From Nothopassalora personata (taxonomy: Eukaryota > Ascomycota > Dothideomycetes > Mycosphaerellales > Mycosphaerellaceae), in contig CM066295.1 in assembly GCA_033816765.1 (NCBI GenBank), forward strand, positions 868,001 through 932,000: a DNA stretch of 64,000 nt. Reading direction: 5' to 3'. The translations under genes and the position numbers were made by a program. Shown one piece after another: positions 22,595 to 31,500 of this stretch (positions are counted from its first letter, which is position 1; each line of letters opens with the position of its first letter). Below the pieces are notes generated by a model. The model worked only from the letters and a program-made list of their open reading frames with translations, made no database searches and was not told where the DNA came from.

Positions 22595-24022
22595 ATGACT
22601 CCCAACACTGACACACTCCGCATTGTGCTTGAAAATGTTGACTTCCGCTTGCCGACACAAGTCACGGACGACAACAGTGTGCTAGCACTCAAGTCTCTCG
22701 TCTTCGAGCCACTTGTCAAGTGGAAGCCGAATGGAGTGGTAGAGCCTGGACTGTTCGTTTCGTGGACACGATCTCCAGATGCACGAAGCTGGCGCTTCAC
22801 TATTCGCGAGGACGCTGAGTTCCATGATGGCGAGCCATGCACGGCTGAGAGCGTGGTAGCATATATCAATGGCTTCCTGGACTCGCACGACTATTTTGGT
22901 ATGAAGTGGAGCTACGCCCGATACTTTGCCAATACCACCTTCGTGGCCGAAGATCTGAAGACTGTTCAAGTTCAGACGAAAACACCGTTTGCCGACCTTC
23001 TCAATATTTTCAACGACTTCTGGCCATCTCGATCAGCAGCTGATGGCAAGCCAGTCTTGGGTACGGGTCCATATCGTGTCATCAAGTTCGAAAGGCATGA
23101 TGGTCGTGGCAAAGCGGTGCTGGAAATCGTGGATCATGCCAAAGCGCCCCAATGGCCCGGCAGGATTGAGGCTTTGCACGAGCCAAGTGGTGTAATGCGG
23201 CTTCAGCAGCTACGTCGGGGCGAGGTTGATGTTGCACTGAATCTCGAGCGAGTGGAAGACCTCACTGTACTTGACCTGGCTGCAGATGTCAATTGGGGAA
23301 GAGTGGTAAGCACACTCTCGGTCATCTACTACCTCAATTGTTTCGAGGGTATTTTCATCAACCCGGATGTGCGTATAGCAGCCAATCTGGCCGTTGATAA
23401 CGACGCTTTGGTGAAAGAAGTTTACAGGAGCTTTGCCGTGCCTTCCAGAACTGTTGTCAGTCCGCTCCATCTTGGGTATTCGAAGGACAAGTTACAACCA
23501 AATCCTCACGACCCGGAACAGGCTCGAAAATTACTCCAGGAGGTCGATCTGACACAGTCGATCGTCCTACGTACGCCGGAGTACATGCCGGAGCATGCTG
23601 TGAAGATATCGAAATTCGTGGCTTCCTCGCTAGAGGCCGTGGGATTCAAAGTGGAGGTCGAGCTTGAGACCAACCGCCCGGAATATGCGAGATCAATAGG
23701 ATTGCGGAAGCAGATCGGAGATCTCGCATTGTTTGACTCTACGCCGAACACGACCTTTCGAGTATTGGATGACAAAGTATCGAGCGCCAACAATGCGACA
23801 TGGTGGATGGGCTACCACGATGAAGAGTTCCAGAACTTGTTTGCAGAGGCGAGAGGACAACCCTCGGAGGCAGCCCGGGTCGCAGCGTATGAGAAGTGCC
23901 TGCAAAGGCTGCAGCAGAATCCGCCGTGGCTGTACATCTCACATCCAGAGGTCGTATGGGCAAGTCGTAAGGGTGTCAAAGTCGGCGTCGGGCCGTCCGG
24001 GGTGCTGTCGCTCGAAGGCTAA
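22595..24022 (+). CDS. Family 5 extracellular solute-binding protein (SBP_bac_5), bacterial type
   Basis: A 475-residue intronless protein resembling bacterial oligopeptide, dipeptide or nickel ABC-transporter binding proteins. The N-lobe shows the family pattern SLVFEPLVKWKPNGVVEPGL, SWTRSPDARSWRFTIREDAE and FHDGEPCTAESVVAYINGFL (about residues 30-95), then VLGTGPYRVIKFE, a VMRLQQLRRGEVDVAL hinge region, and a C-lobe with PHDPEQARKLLQEV. Bacterial members carry a signal peptide and often a lipobox cysteine; this one begins MTPNTDTLRIVLENVDFRLP with neither, so it should stay in the cytosol. No ABC permease or ATPase gene is in the window. Presence in a fungus suggests old transfer from bacteria (inference); codon use looks like its neighbours. 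What it binds is unknown. Confidence 0.88.
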   Translation: MTPNTDTLRIVLENVDFRLPTQVTDDNSVLALKSLVFEPLVKWKPNGVVEPGLFVSWTRSPDARSWRFTIREDAEFHDGEPCTAESVVAYINGFLDSHDYFGMKWSYARYFANTTFVAEDLKTVQVQTKTPFADLLNIFNDFWPSRSAADGKPVLGTGPYRVIKFERHDGRGKAVLEIVDHAKAPQWPGRIEALHEPSGVMRLQQLRRGEVDVALNLERVEDLTVLDLAADVNWGRVVSTLSVIYYLNCFEGIFINPDVRIAANLAVDNDALVKEVYRSFAVPSRTVVSPLHLGYSKDKLQPNPHDPEQARKLLQEVDLTQSIVLRTPEYMPEHAVKISKFVASSLEAVGFKVEVELETNRPEYARSIGLRKQIGDLALFDSTPNTTFRVLDDKVSSANNATWWMGYHDEEFQNLFAEARGQPSEAARVAAYEKCLQRLQQNPPWLYISHPEVVWASRKGVKVGVGPSGVLSLEG

Positions 24023-24424
24023 CCTATTGGGGTGGGTCTTTGGTTGATTCATCGTACGACGTGTGTTGCGACGCAAAGCAGTTCGCGTGCAGACTCACTC
24101 CATGCGTGACAAGGAGAATCGGGCCACCATAGCCCCGTCGATGGCCGCCAATTGAGCCTCGCTTAGTTTGTTATTGACCCTCCTGCTATCTCGCGGTCTG
24201 GCCGTCCGCAGTGGTTGCGCCCAGCCCCGAGGTTAATGCACCATCCCCGATGGAAGCTAAGGCTTCTGTTGCATGACGGACAAGCCACGGTGGATGATTG
24301 CGTTGAAGATGGAATGTCTTGTCTACGAAGAGGAGCAAAGGTTGGAGCGATGCGACAAGGGGGACTTCGGTGCGTCGCTAGAAGTTAAGTGCGGGCGGTG
24401 CACGGTCGCACGTCGTGCACGATT
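24023..24424. other. Intergenic at island edge
   Basis: About 400 bp of ordinary composition without a convincing gene. At 24400-24414 it contains GCACGGTCGCACGTC, the word found in the 16-kb tandem repeat, followed directly by GTGCACG. RIP-like sequence begins at about 24425. Confidence 0.5.
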
Positions 24425-24589
24425 TCTTAAAATCGAAAATCTATATATACCCTATAAGGTTAAGGGCGCTATAGCTAGCGCACTATCGCTTACTTACCTC
24501 TCCGCTAAGGTATATAAGCCTATGTAGAACCTTTAACTTGTTTATTATATATGTAGTACCTAAGAGAGTAAAGATAAGTAAGAGCTCCC
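24425..24589. repeat. Outer part of left arm of a large inverted repeat
   Basis: AT-rich, RIP-mutated sequence whose reverse complement matches 28418-28563 with scattered differences; shared stretches include CTTAGCGGAGAGGTAAG and CCTTATAGGGTATATATA. It is separated from the rest of its arm (from 27067) by the LTR element inserted at 24590. Confidence 0.78.
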
Positions 24590-24905
24590 TGTTAGGAACC
24601 GCTGTACGTTATCCCAACTGGGCTTGGATCTTTGCAGTGATGTCTCTGACTCGTTGAGAAGGTAGTGGTCCCAAACAGTATATGGTGTATACTTGAAATG
24701 AGTTGAGCACGAAGCTCCTATCTACTTGTAAAAGAGCGTCGTCTATATAGTGCCTCCGCACGAGTGCGATCGGCCACCATGAGTCGCGCTATCACGAGCC
24801 CGATCCCTCTGGGTTATCGCTCTCGTCGTAGCCACGTGATGTGTGCGATCCGCTTGTTAGACCCGAATCGCTCCTGCTCTTCGGTGATTGGTCTAAACCG
24901 TAACA
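24590..24905 (-). repeat. 3' LTR of the gag-only element
   Basis: 316 bp, identical by eye to 26751-27066. On the element's sense strand it begins TGTTACGG and ends CCTAACA. A TATATA-bearing core (CACTATATAGACG on the sense strand) lies in its middle. Confidence 0.92.
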
Positions 24906-24925
24906 CCATCCCCCTCCCTTCCTTA
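24906..24925 (-). other. Polypurine tract
   Basis: On the minus strand a run of purines, AAGGAAGGGAGGGGGATGG, ends exactly at the left LTR. This is the expected plus-strand primer site and fixes the element's orientation as minus. Confidence 0.8.
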
Positions 24926-25060
24926 GCTTCGTCCCGAAGCTAATTCCTGGACCGTATCTCTTTTTCTTTCTTTTCTTTTCATCCATTCTCTCCATGTCAT
25001 TGAATCGAAAAAAACGCCTCCCTTCTCTTGGCTCAGGAAATTGCCCTAACTGGGTTCGAA

Positions 25061-25615
25061 ATGGCTCCCTGTACTGCTTGTCAGAAGGCAAGAGCCCCCG
25101 CCGGCGAGCCGAGACCGAAATGTATCGTTGGTCCTCGATCCGGTCGCTGCTCTGAGTGTGTGCGGAAGCGCCGTGCCAAATGCGACGCTACGCTCTCCCT
25201 TCCTGACTGGGTTGCTCTTCGGAACAAGCGTGAGGCGCTGCGGTCTGAGCTTCAAGACCTTGAGAGTCAAGAGGCCGCGCTCTTCGATCGTTTGTCTGTT
25301 CTTCGCAGGAAGAAGCTGCAGGCTCGTCACCGCCTTCGCGAGATCGGTGACCGAACTGAGGGCGCCGTGTCTGAGGAGTCCCTGAGGCTGGAGCGCACCG
25401 CCCTCGAGGAGAGTGACACTCTCGCCCTCGCCGAGGAGTCCAGTGGTGTGGTAGCCCCCGACGTGTCCCTTCCCCCGGACGCGCCGCTAGAGATGCCCGT
25501 AACGTACTGGAACATCATCTCGCCTGGCCCCGCCGGTTTTGATCCTTTCGAGTTTCCCCTGGACTGCTCTGAGCCCCTTGGTTCCTTGTTCCCGGGCCTT
25601 GGCGGACCCTCGTAA
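25061..25615 (+). CDS. Antisense cysteine-cluster/coiled-coil protein inside the LTR element
   Basis: A 184-codon ORF on the strand opposite gag, filling the space between the gag stop and the polypurine tract. Its N-terminus has six cysteines (residues 4, 7, 21, 30, 33, 41; spacing x2-x13-x8-x2-x7) in a basic context ending ECVRKRRAKC. That is similar to, but looser than, a fungal Zn2Cys6 cluster. Residues about 55-110 are highly charged and probably coiled coil (RNKREALRSELQDLESQEAA), followed by an acidic, proline-rich end. The frame is open upstream to 25028 but the ATG at 25061 directly precedes the cluster. It may be a regulator carried by the element or a captured host gene; function unknown. 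Absence of stop codons over this length supports coding. Confidence 0.6.
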   Translation: MAPCTACQKARAPAGEPRPKCIVGPRSGRCSECVRKRRAKCDATLSLPDWVALRNKREALRSELQDLESQEAALFDRLSVLRRKKLQARHRLREIGDRTEGAVSEESLRLERTALEESDTLALAEESSGVVAPDVSLPPDAPLEMPVTYWNIISPGPAGFDPFEFPLDCSEPLGSLFPGLGGPS

Positions 25616-25725
25616 GTTGTTGTATCTAGTAGTCATTCTCCGTGTCGTTGTGTTGACTTCTATCCCTCAGGTCATCAAATCAAGAAGCCGCTGTTTGATG
25701 CCTTGCTGTCCTCAGGTTGTTTCTG

Positions 25726-26724
25726 CTAGGCAGATTTCGAGAAGAAGTTCTCGCATTCCTGGTATGTTTTCTCTTCGCGAATCATTGCGTTGAACTCGCG
25801 GCTAACCATATTCTTTCTCTTGCAGTTTCTTGCAAAGTGGCCTTGCTCGCCACATACGTAGCAGGTGGAACCTTTGCTCTTCAGCCCCCTTCCTGTCCTA
25901 CGTTCCGTTACGTCCAATTCCATTGGGTCTCCGTAACTATTAGGGTCCTGACTTCTGGCCTTGAAGCCCCCTCTTCCGCCCGCGGCGGGTCTCTGGTATC
26001 CAGGCTGTACGTGTCGGTCGTACCTCAACTCCTGGAGCCTTTCGTCGATCTCCTTTGCTGCCTTGATCATCGCCCCTAGCGTAACGACGCTGGCGTTTCG
26101 GGATAGTTCGGCTTTGACGTTGTCTTTCAGCCCGAGGTAGAACTGCGATCGCAAAGCTGCGTCGTTCCATTCCAGGTCGGCGGCATATCCTTGGAATTCT
26201 GAGGCGTACAGCGCTACAGAAGTAGTCTGTCGAAGTTGTCGGATATGTCGGTCGGCGTATACCTCCTCATTTGGTATCCCGTATAGATCATCGAGTTTCG
26301 TCTCAAACTCGTCGTAGTCGTGGAAAATTTTTCGAGTTTCCGTCTTCGGTGTTTCTCCCTCGCCCTGGTTGTGAAGCCAGTCCTTGAGGTATGGTCGGAA
26401 TCCTCTAGCTGCTTTTCCTCGTAGGAAGGATGCGGCGTACAAGACCTTAGAGGCCTCGCCTTGAAACTGGTGTGCGTTGAAGTGAAGGTACAACTGAACC
26501 TGCAGTTGAAAAGCCTCCAGTTTGTCCTTGGTCCCGTCGAACGTCTCCGGCGTAGACACCTTAGGTGCACGGTGGTGGTCCAATGGGTTCAGCATACCCA
26601 TAGGAGTGTTGTTGTTCTTGCTGCTTCCTGTAATCGACATTTCGCTCATTCGTTCCGTGATGCCAGTTGACTGTGGCTGTTGTCGTGACGGACTCCGGGT
26701 AGCGTCTCTCCCAGACATATGCAA
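25726..26724 (-). CDS. Retrotransposon Gag polyprotein with CCHC zinc knuckle
   Basis: A 332-residue Gag that would form the virus-like particle and package element RNA. After about 55 polar residues comes a retrotrans_gag capsid region (about 58-235), containing FDGTKDKLEAFQLQVQLYLH and KAARGFRPYLKDWL, and an RNA-binding basic stretch. The zinc knuckle CYVCGEQGHFARNC is at residues 288-301 (C-x2-C-x4-H-x4-C). It stops soon after, without a protease domain. The start is the first ATG, only 26 bp after the 5' LTR; a second ATG is two codons in. Confidence 0.92.
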   Translation of the reverse strand: MHMSGRDATRSPSRQQPQSTGITERMSEMSITGSSKNNNTPMGMLNPLDHHRAPKVSTPETFDGTKDKLEAFQLQVQLYLHFNAHQFQGEASKVLYAASFLRGKAARGFRPYLKDWLHNQGEGETPKTETRKIFHDYDEFETKLDDLYGIPNEEVYADRHIRQLRQTTSVALYASEFQGYAADLEWNDAALRSQFYLGLKDNVKAELSRNASVVTLGAMIKAAKEIDERLQELRYDRHVQPGYQRPAAGGRGGFKARSQDPNSYGDPMELDVTERRTGRGLKSKGSTCYVCGEQGHFARNCKRKNMVSREFNAMIREEKTYQECENFFSKSA

Positions 26725-26739
26725 AGTGCCCTGGTGGTG

Positions 26740-26747
26740 GTGCTCAA
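26740..26747 (-). other. Candidate self-priming primer-binding site
   Basis: The 26-bp leader does not begin with TGG, so it does not match the CCA end of a tRNA. Three bases after the 5' LTR the sense strand reads TTGAGCAC, complementary to GTGCTCAA in the 5' LTR (sense strand, 26871-26864). That LTR site is about 35-40 bases after a TATATA, where the transcript would begin. This is the layout of Tf1-type self-primed elements. Confidence 0.5.
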
Positions 26748-26750
26748 AGT

Positions 26751-27066
26751 TGTTAGGAACCGCTGTACGTTATCCCAACTGGGCTTGGATCTTTGCAGTG
26801 ATGTCTCTGACTCGTTGAGAAGGTAGTGGTCCCAAACAGTATATGGTGTATACTTGAAATGAGTTGAGCACGAAGCTCCTATCTACTTGTAAAAGAGCGT
26901 CGTCTATATAGTGCCTCCGCACGAGTGCGATCGGCCACCATGAGTCGCGCTATCACGAGCCCGATCCCTCTGGGTTATCGCTCTCGTCGTAGCCACGTGA
27001 TGTGTGCGATCCGCTTGTTAGACCCGAATCGCTCCTGCTCTTCGGTGATTGGTCTAAACCGTAACA
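26751..27066 (-). repeat. 5' LTR of the gag-only element
   Basis: 316 bp, identical to 24590-24905. A TATA-like CTATATAG (26904-26911 on the plus strand) is the likely promoter core, with transcription to the left. Confidence 0.92.
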
Positions 27067-28563
27067 CTCCCTAAGGAATACCCTTACCTTCTTTATCGAG
27101 TCTCCCTTAAAAGGCGTCGGCTCTTTTAGGCGCGGTTAAGTCGTATACGCTACGGCCGCGTCTCGTACTATAATATTATCGTTAGTAGCTATAGAGGTAG
27201 AGGTAGGGTTTATAGTAGGGAAGTAATCTTCTCTAGCTAGTCCTCCTATATACTCTAGAGGCGGTACGCTTATAGCGCATAAGATCTCTAACCGCTTAAT
27301 CTCTTACTATATCTCCTACTCTTCGATCTTAGCCCTTAAGGCTTCTCTTCTTATAACTAAGGCTACGTAACGCGTCTACTACTATACCTATAAGGGTATT
27401 ACGTAACGGGCTCGGGTCACGTAACATTAGTAAAGGGATATGTACCCGTGCTGTCCTCGGTTACCGACCGTAGACACTGTACCTTTTAGTTAGGTTAGGT
27501 AGGGTATAAAGTACGGGATATCGCTCTTATAATACCTTAGGACTTAGAATTAACGTAGGTGCTTTACTATTGCACGCGTTGTAATTAGACTCTATAGTAT
27601 ATATAGATTATAACGAGGGAAAGATTTAGAACTATAAGAGAATATTGTAATATATAGTACGCCTACGATCTTATTTTTATAGATAAACTAAATCTTACCT
27701 TCTTCTATAGACACCTTACGCGTTACTTTATATATATATATGCGTTACGTACGGCTCACTAAGCCGGGCCTAGCCGTAGATTATATATAAGAGTTAGCTA
27801 TAGGCTACTATAAGGGTAGCCTATAGCTAACCCTTACATATAATGCGGCTATGCCCGGCTTAGTATACCGCACGTAACGCGCATACGTATACTAGGAGAC
27901 GCGTATAGCGTCGATAGAAGAAAGTAAGCTTTAGTTTATCTACGATTAGAAGATCGTAGGCGTGCTATATATTACGATATCCCCTTATAGCCTTACGGCC
28001 CTTATAGTTCTAAAGCTTCCCTTCGTTATAATCTATATACGCTATAGAGCCCGATCGCGACGCACACGACGGCGAGTCGCCTACGCCGCCCCTAAGCCCT
28101 AGAGTATAGTAGTAGGCGCGTCGTATAGCCTTAGTTACGAGAAGAGAGGCCTTACGGGCTAAGATTAAAGAGTAAGAGATATAGCGGGAGATCGAGCGGC
28201 TAGAGATCTTACGCGCTATAAGCGCACCGCCTCTAGAGCGTATAGGAGGGAGGAGAGAAGATTACCTCCCTACTATAACCCCTACCTCTATCTCTATAAC
28301 TACTAACGATAATATTATAGTACGAGGCGCGGTAGTAGCGCATACGACGCGACCGCGTCTAAAAGAGCCGACGCCTTTTAGAGGGGATTCAATAAGGAAG
28401 GTAAGGGTATTCCTTCGGGAGCTCTTACTTATCTTCGCCCTCTTAGGTACTATGTACGCGATAGACGAATTAAAGGTCCTATATAGGGTTATATACCTTA
28501 GCGGAGAGGTAAGCGAGCGATAGTATACTAACTATAGCGCCGTTAACCTTATAGGGTATATAT
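27067..28563. repeat. Large imperfect palindrome of RIP-mutated repeat copies
   Basis: Left arm 27072 to about 27812 pairs with right arm about 27815 to 28420, and the match continues outward between 24425-24589 and 28418-28563 across the inserted LTR element. Examples are AAAGGCGTCGGCTCTTTTA at 27110-27130 against TAAAAGAGCCGACGCCTTTT at 28360-28380, and GGTAGCCTATAGCTAAC at the centre. The left arm holds extra sequence (about 27390-27600) absent from the right. It looks like two head-to-head copies of the 5' end of the element that follows. No gene is open in it. Confidence 0.78.
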
Positions 28564-31500
28564 ACTAGGACTTTAAGGAGTTCTACCGAGACGTATACGG
28601 CGATCCTATAAATTGCGTACTTAACGTTATGTTAGAGTACGAGGTTACGAGATAGAAGGATAACTAGATAGCGCGATAGTTCGCGACTAAGCTAGATGTT
28701 ATAGAGGACTAGTTAGGCGACTACTCGGAAGCGTAACGTATACGGTACCTACTAGCGAAGCTTACGCCTCGCTTACGGTCCGCTATCGTTAGCTACTATA
28801 ATATCCCTACGACTAGAGAAGACCTAGTAGTCCTAGCCTCGCGTATCGAAAGTACCGAGCGCCGAGGTAGTAGCGGAGGGCACGACCGCGGGTAGTATAT
28901 ACGTCGTAAGCGTAAAGCTAAGGGCGTACACAAGCGGGTCGATCGCCTAAAGTAATAGAAGTAGAGTTAAGTACCGGCCGCCTCGGGTACGAGTTAGTAG
29001 CGAGACGCCGGTAGCTCGTCTTTAACTAGCTAGAAGTCGAAAGTAGAGTACTACGGCTACGGTAGGAAGGGTTACTATAAGACGGAGTACTAGAATAGAC
29101 ACCTATAGAAGGACCGCGACGCGTAAGCGGTTCGTAGGTTAGAAACTGTCGAGGCTTTAACTAAGAAGGGCGAATAGGGAAAAGGTAGAGGACTAGGTAA
29201 GGGTCGCTCCTAAGTCCGAGTTTCTATATAGACCCCTTAAGGCAAGTTAATACGAGTCTAGCGCGTTACTTACGAGGCGCCGTCGAGACGCGTAAGGGCT
29301 TTTACGAGGCTACGTTTCTTCTAGATAACGGTATAGATTTAAGCTTAGTATCGTACGAGTATATACTCCGATACTAGATATAGCCTATTAGTAGTATAAA
29401 GCTTCTAAATCTAGAGTCGTACGCGTAGGACTAGGGGCATTACTACGGCGCCTATACGGTTTACGTACGACTAGCTAACGATGTAGGAGTAGAGCGCGTA
29501 AGCGACGCTATCTACTATGTAGCGCCTATAGGTAGGCCGTTAGTTATTTTAGGTAGACCCTAGTAGCATCGTAATCGGATAGTAAAGGCTAATAAGGATA
29601 ACTAGTAGTACTACAGTGTAGAGACGCCTACGATTTAGTAGCGTAACGTACGCGAGTTCCTTAAGGATCTCGAGAGCTTAAAGTAGGTTTATACGATAAG
29701 TGTTCGGGTTATTATTATAGTAGTACCCGAAGGAGAGGGCCCCTCGTAGCCTAAAGAATTTATAGACTTTCGAGATGTATACGTACCTAATAAGTAGGCG
29801 AAGCGTAAGATGCCCGACGGGGTTAAGCATGCAATTAATCTCGTTAAAGGAAAGAAACCCCCTTTTAAGCCGCTATACTACTAGTCCTTAACTAAGTTAG
29901 AGGCCTTAAAGGAGTACCTTACGTAAGCAATAGAGAAGGGGTGGATTAGGCGGTCCGTAAGCGAGGCGGGTGCGCCTATCCTATTCGTACTAAAGAAGAA
30001 TAGCACTCTTAGGCTCTATATAGATTATAGAGGCCTAAATAAGATTATAGTAAAGAACCGGTACCTACTACCCCTAATTAGTAAGACCTTAGATAGGCTA
30101 TAGGGCGCTAGGCTCTTTACTATAATCGACCTATAGGATGCCTACTACCGTATTTCTATTAAGCGAGGAGACGAGTAGAAGACTACGTTTCGCACGCGAT
30201 ACGGTTACTACGAGTACTTAGTTATACCTTTTAGGTTAACTAACGTACTAGCTACCTTTTAGGGGTATATTAATAAGGCCCTTACTAGGTTAGTAGATAA
30301 CATCTACGTAGTCTACCTAGATAACATCCTTATCTATAGCGTAACGCGTAAGGAGCACGTGCGAGCCGTACGCGCGGTACTAGAGAGGCTACGAAAGTTC
30401 GCCCTATTTACGAACCTAAAGAAGTGTAGCTTCTTCTAGGAGAATACCGAGTTCCTAGGATTTATCGTAAGTATAGTAGGCGTATTAATAGATAGGAGTA
30501 GGGTAGCCGCAATTAAGGAATAGCCTACGCCTACGAGTTTTTATAAGGTTTAATCCTTCCTAGGATTCTATAACTTCTATAGGCGCTTTATCGAAGGGTA
30601 CTCGAGGATTACGAAGCTATTAATAGACCTACTAAAGGGATGTAAGAATAGTAAGAAGTAAGGGCCTCTTATATAGTCCGCTTACGAGGAGTAAGCGTTC
30701 TAACGGCTAAAAGCTAGGTTCCTCGGAGCAACTATCCTAAGGCACTTCGATCCTTTATTACGTACGAGGGTTAAAACGGATACCTTAGGTTTTACGATTA
30801 TAGGTATTATCTCTTAGCTATTTAGGACTAAGTAGCATCTAATTGCCTTCTATTCTCGTAAGATAATACCTACCGAGTGTAATTATAAGACCTATAACTA
30901 AGAGCTACTAGTAGTAGTAGAGGCATTTAAGCATTAGCGACCGTACCTCGAAGACGTATCTTATACGGTTTAGGTACTAGTCGACTATACGAACCTATAG
31001 GGTTTTATAATAGTAAAGTAGCTAAACAAGAGGTAAGCTCGATAGGCGACGTTTCTATAATCTTTCGACTTCGTAGTAGAGCATAGGTTGGGGAAGAGTG
31101 ACTTAGCCGATACGCTATTACGACGTAGTAACTACATACGCGTAGCGTAGTAGACGTCGAACTTGCTTCCTACGCTATAAAGTAAGCTATCTTTCTAGAA
31201 GGAATCCATATTAAGAGAGGACGAGCCTATAGTAAGGCGCGTAACCGCTACCTACGAGAAGATATAGGATAAGGCGACGATAATAGTAGTAGGAGCCTAC
31301 GAGCCGTAGGGGACCCGATCGCTACTAGTAAGAGTATACGCTATAATAATGTAGGGCGGCCTAGGTAAACTACTTACACTACTAATAAAAATCGTATAGG
31401 GGAGAGACGATAGGTACGTCGTATACTTATCGCAGGCGCCTAGCGAAGGGGACGCTAAGGACTAGTATATAAAAGACGGGTTAGTCTATCGCGGGAACGC

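Larger units (their letters stand above)
24590..27066 (-). mobile_element. Intact gag-only LTR retrotransposon (non-autonomous), 2,477 bp
   Basis: Two 316-bp direct repeats (24590-24905 and 26751-27066) read identical throughout, begin TGTTA and end TAACA, and are flanked by the target duplication CTCCC (24585-24589 and 27067-27071). The element reads on the minus strand: 5' LTR at the right, a 26-bp leader, gag, then a purine-rich tract next to the left LTR. The 1,845-bp interior has no protease, reverse transcriptase, RNase H or integrase, so it must rely on another element. Unlike the DNA around it, it shows no RIP mutation, which with identical LTRs points to recent insertion. Confidence 0.93.

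Noticed and set aside
17861..24022. Secondary-metabolite gene cluster
   Set aside because: No polyketide synthase, NRPS, terpene or prenyl enzyme is present; one MFS carrier alone is not enough.
16088..24414. Starship-type giant mobile element
   Set aside because: No tyrosine recombinase (DUF3435-like) captain gene and no matching terminal repeats of the expected kind were found.
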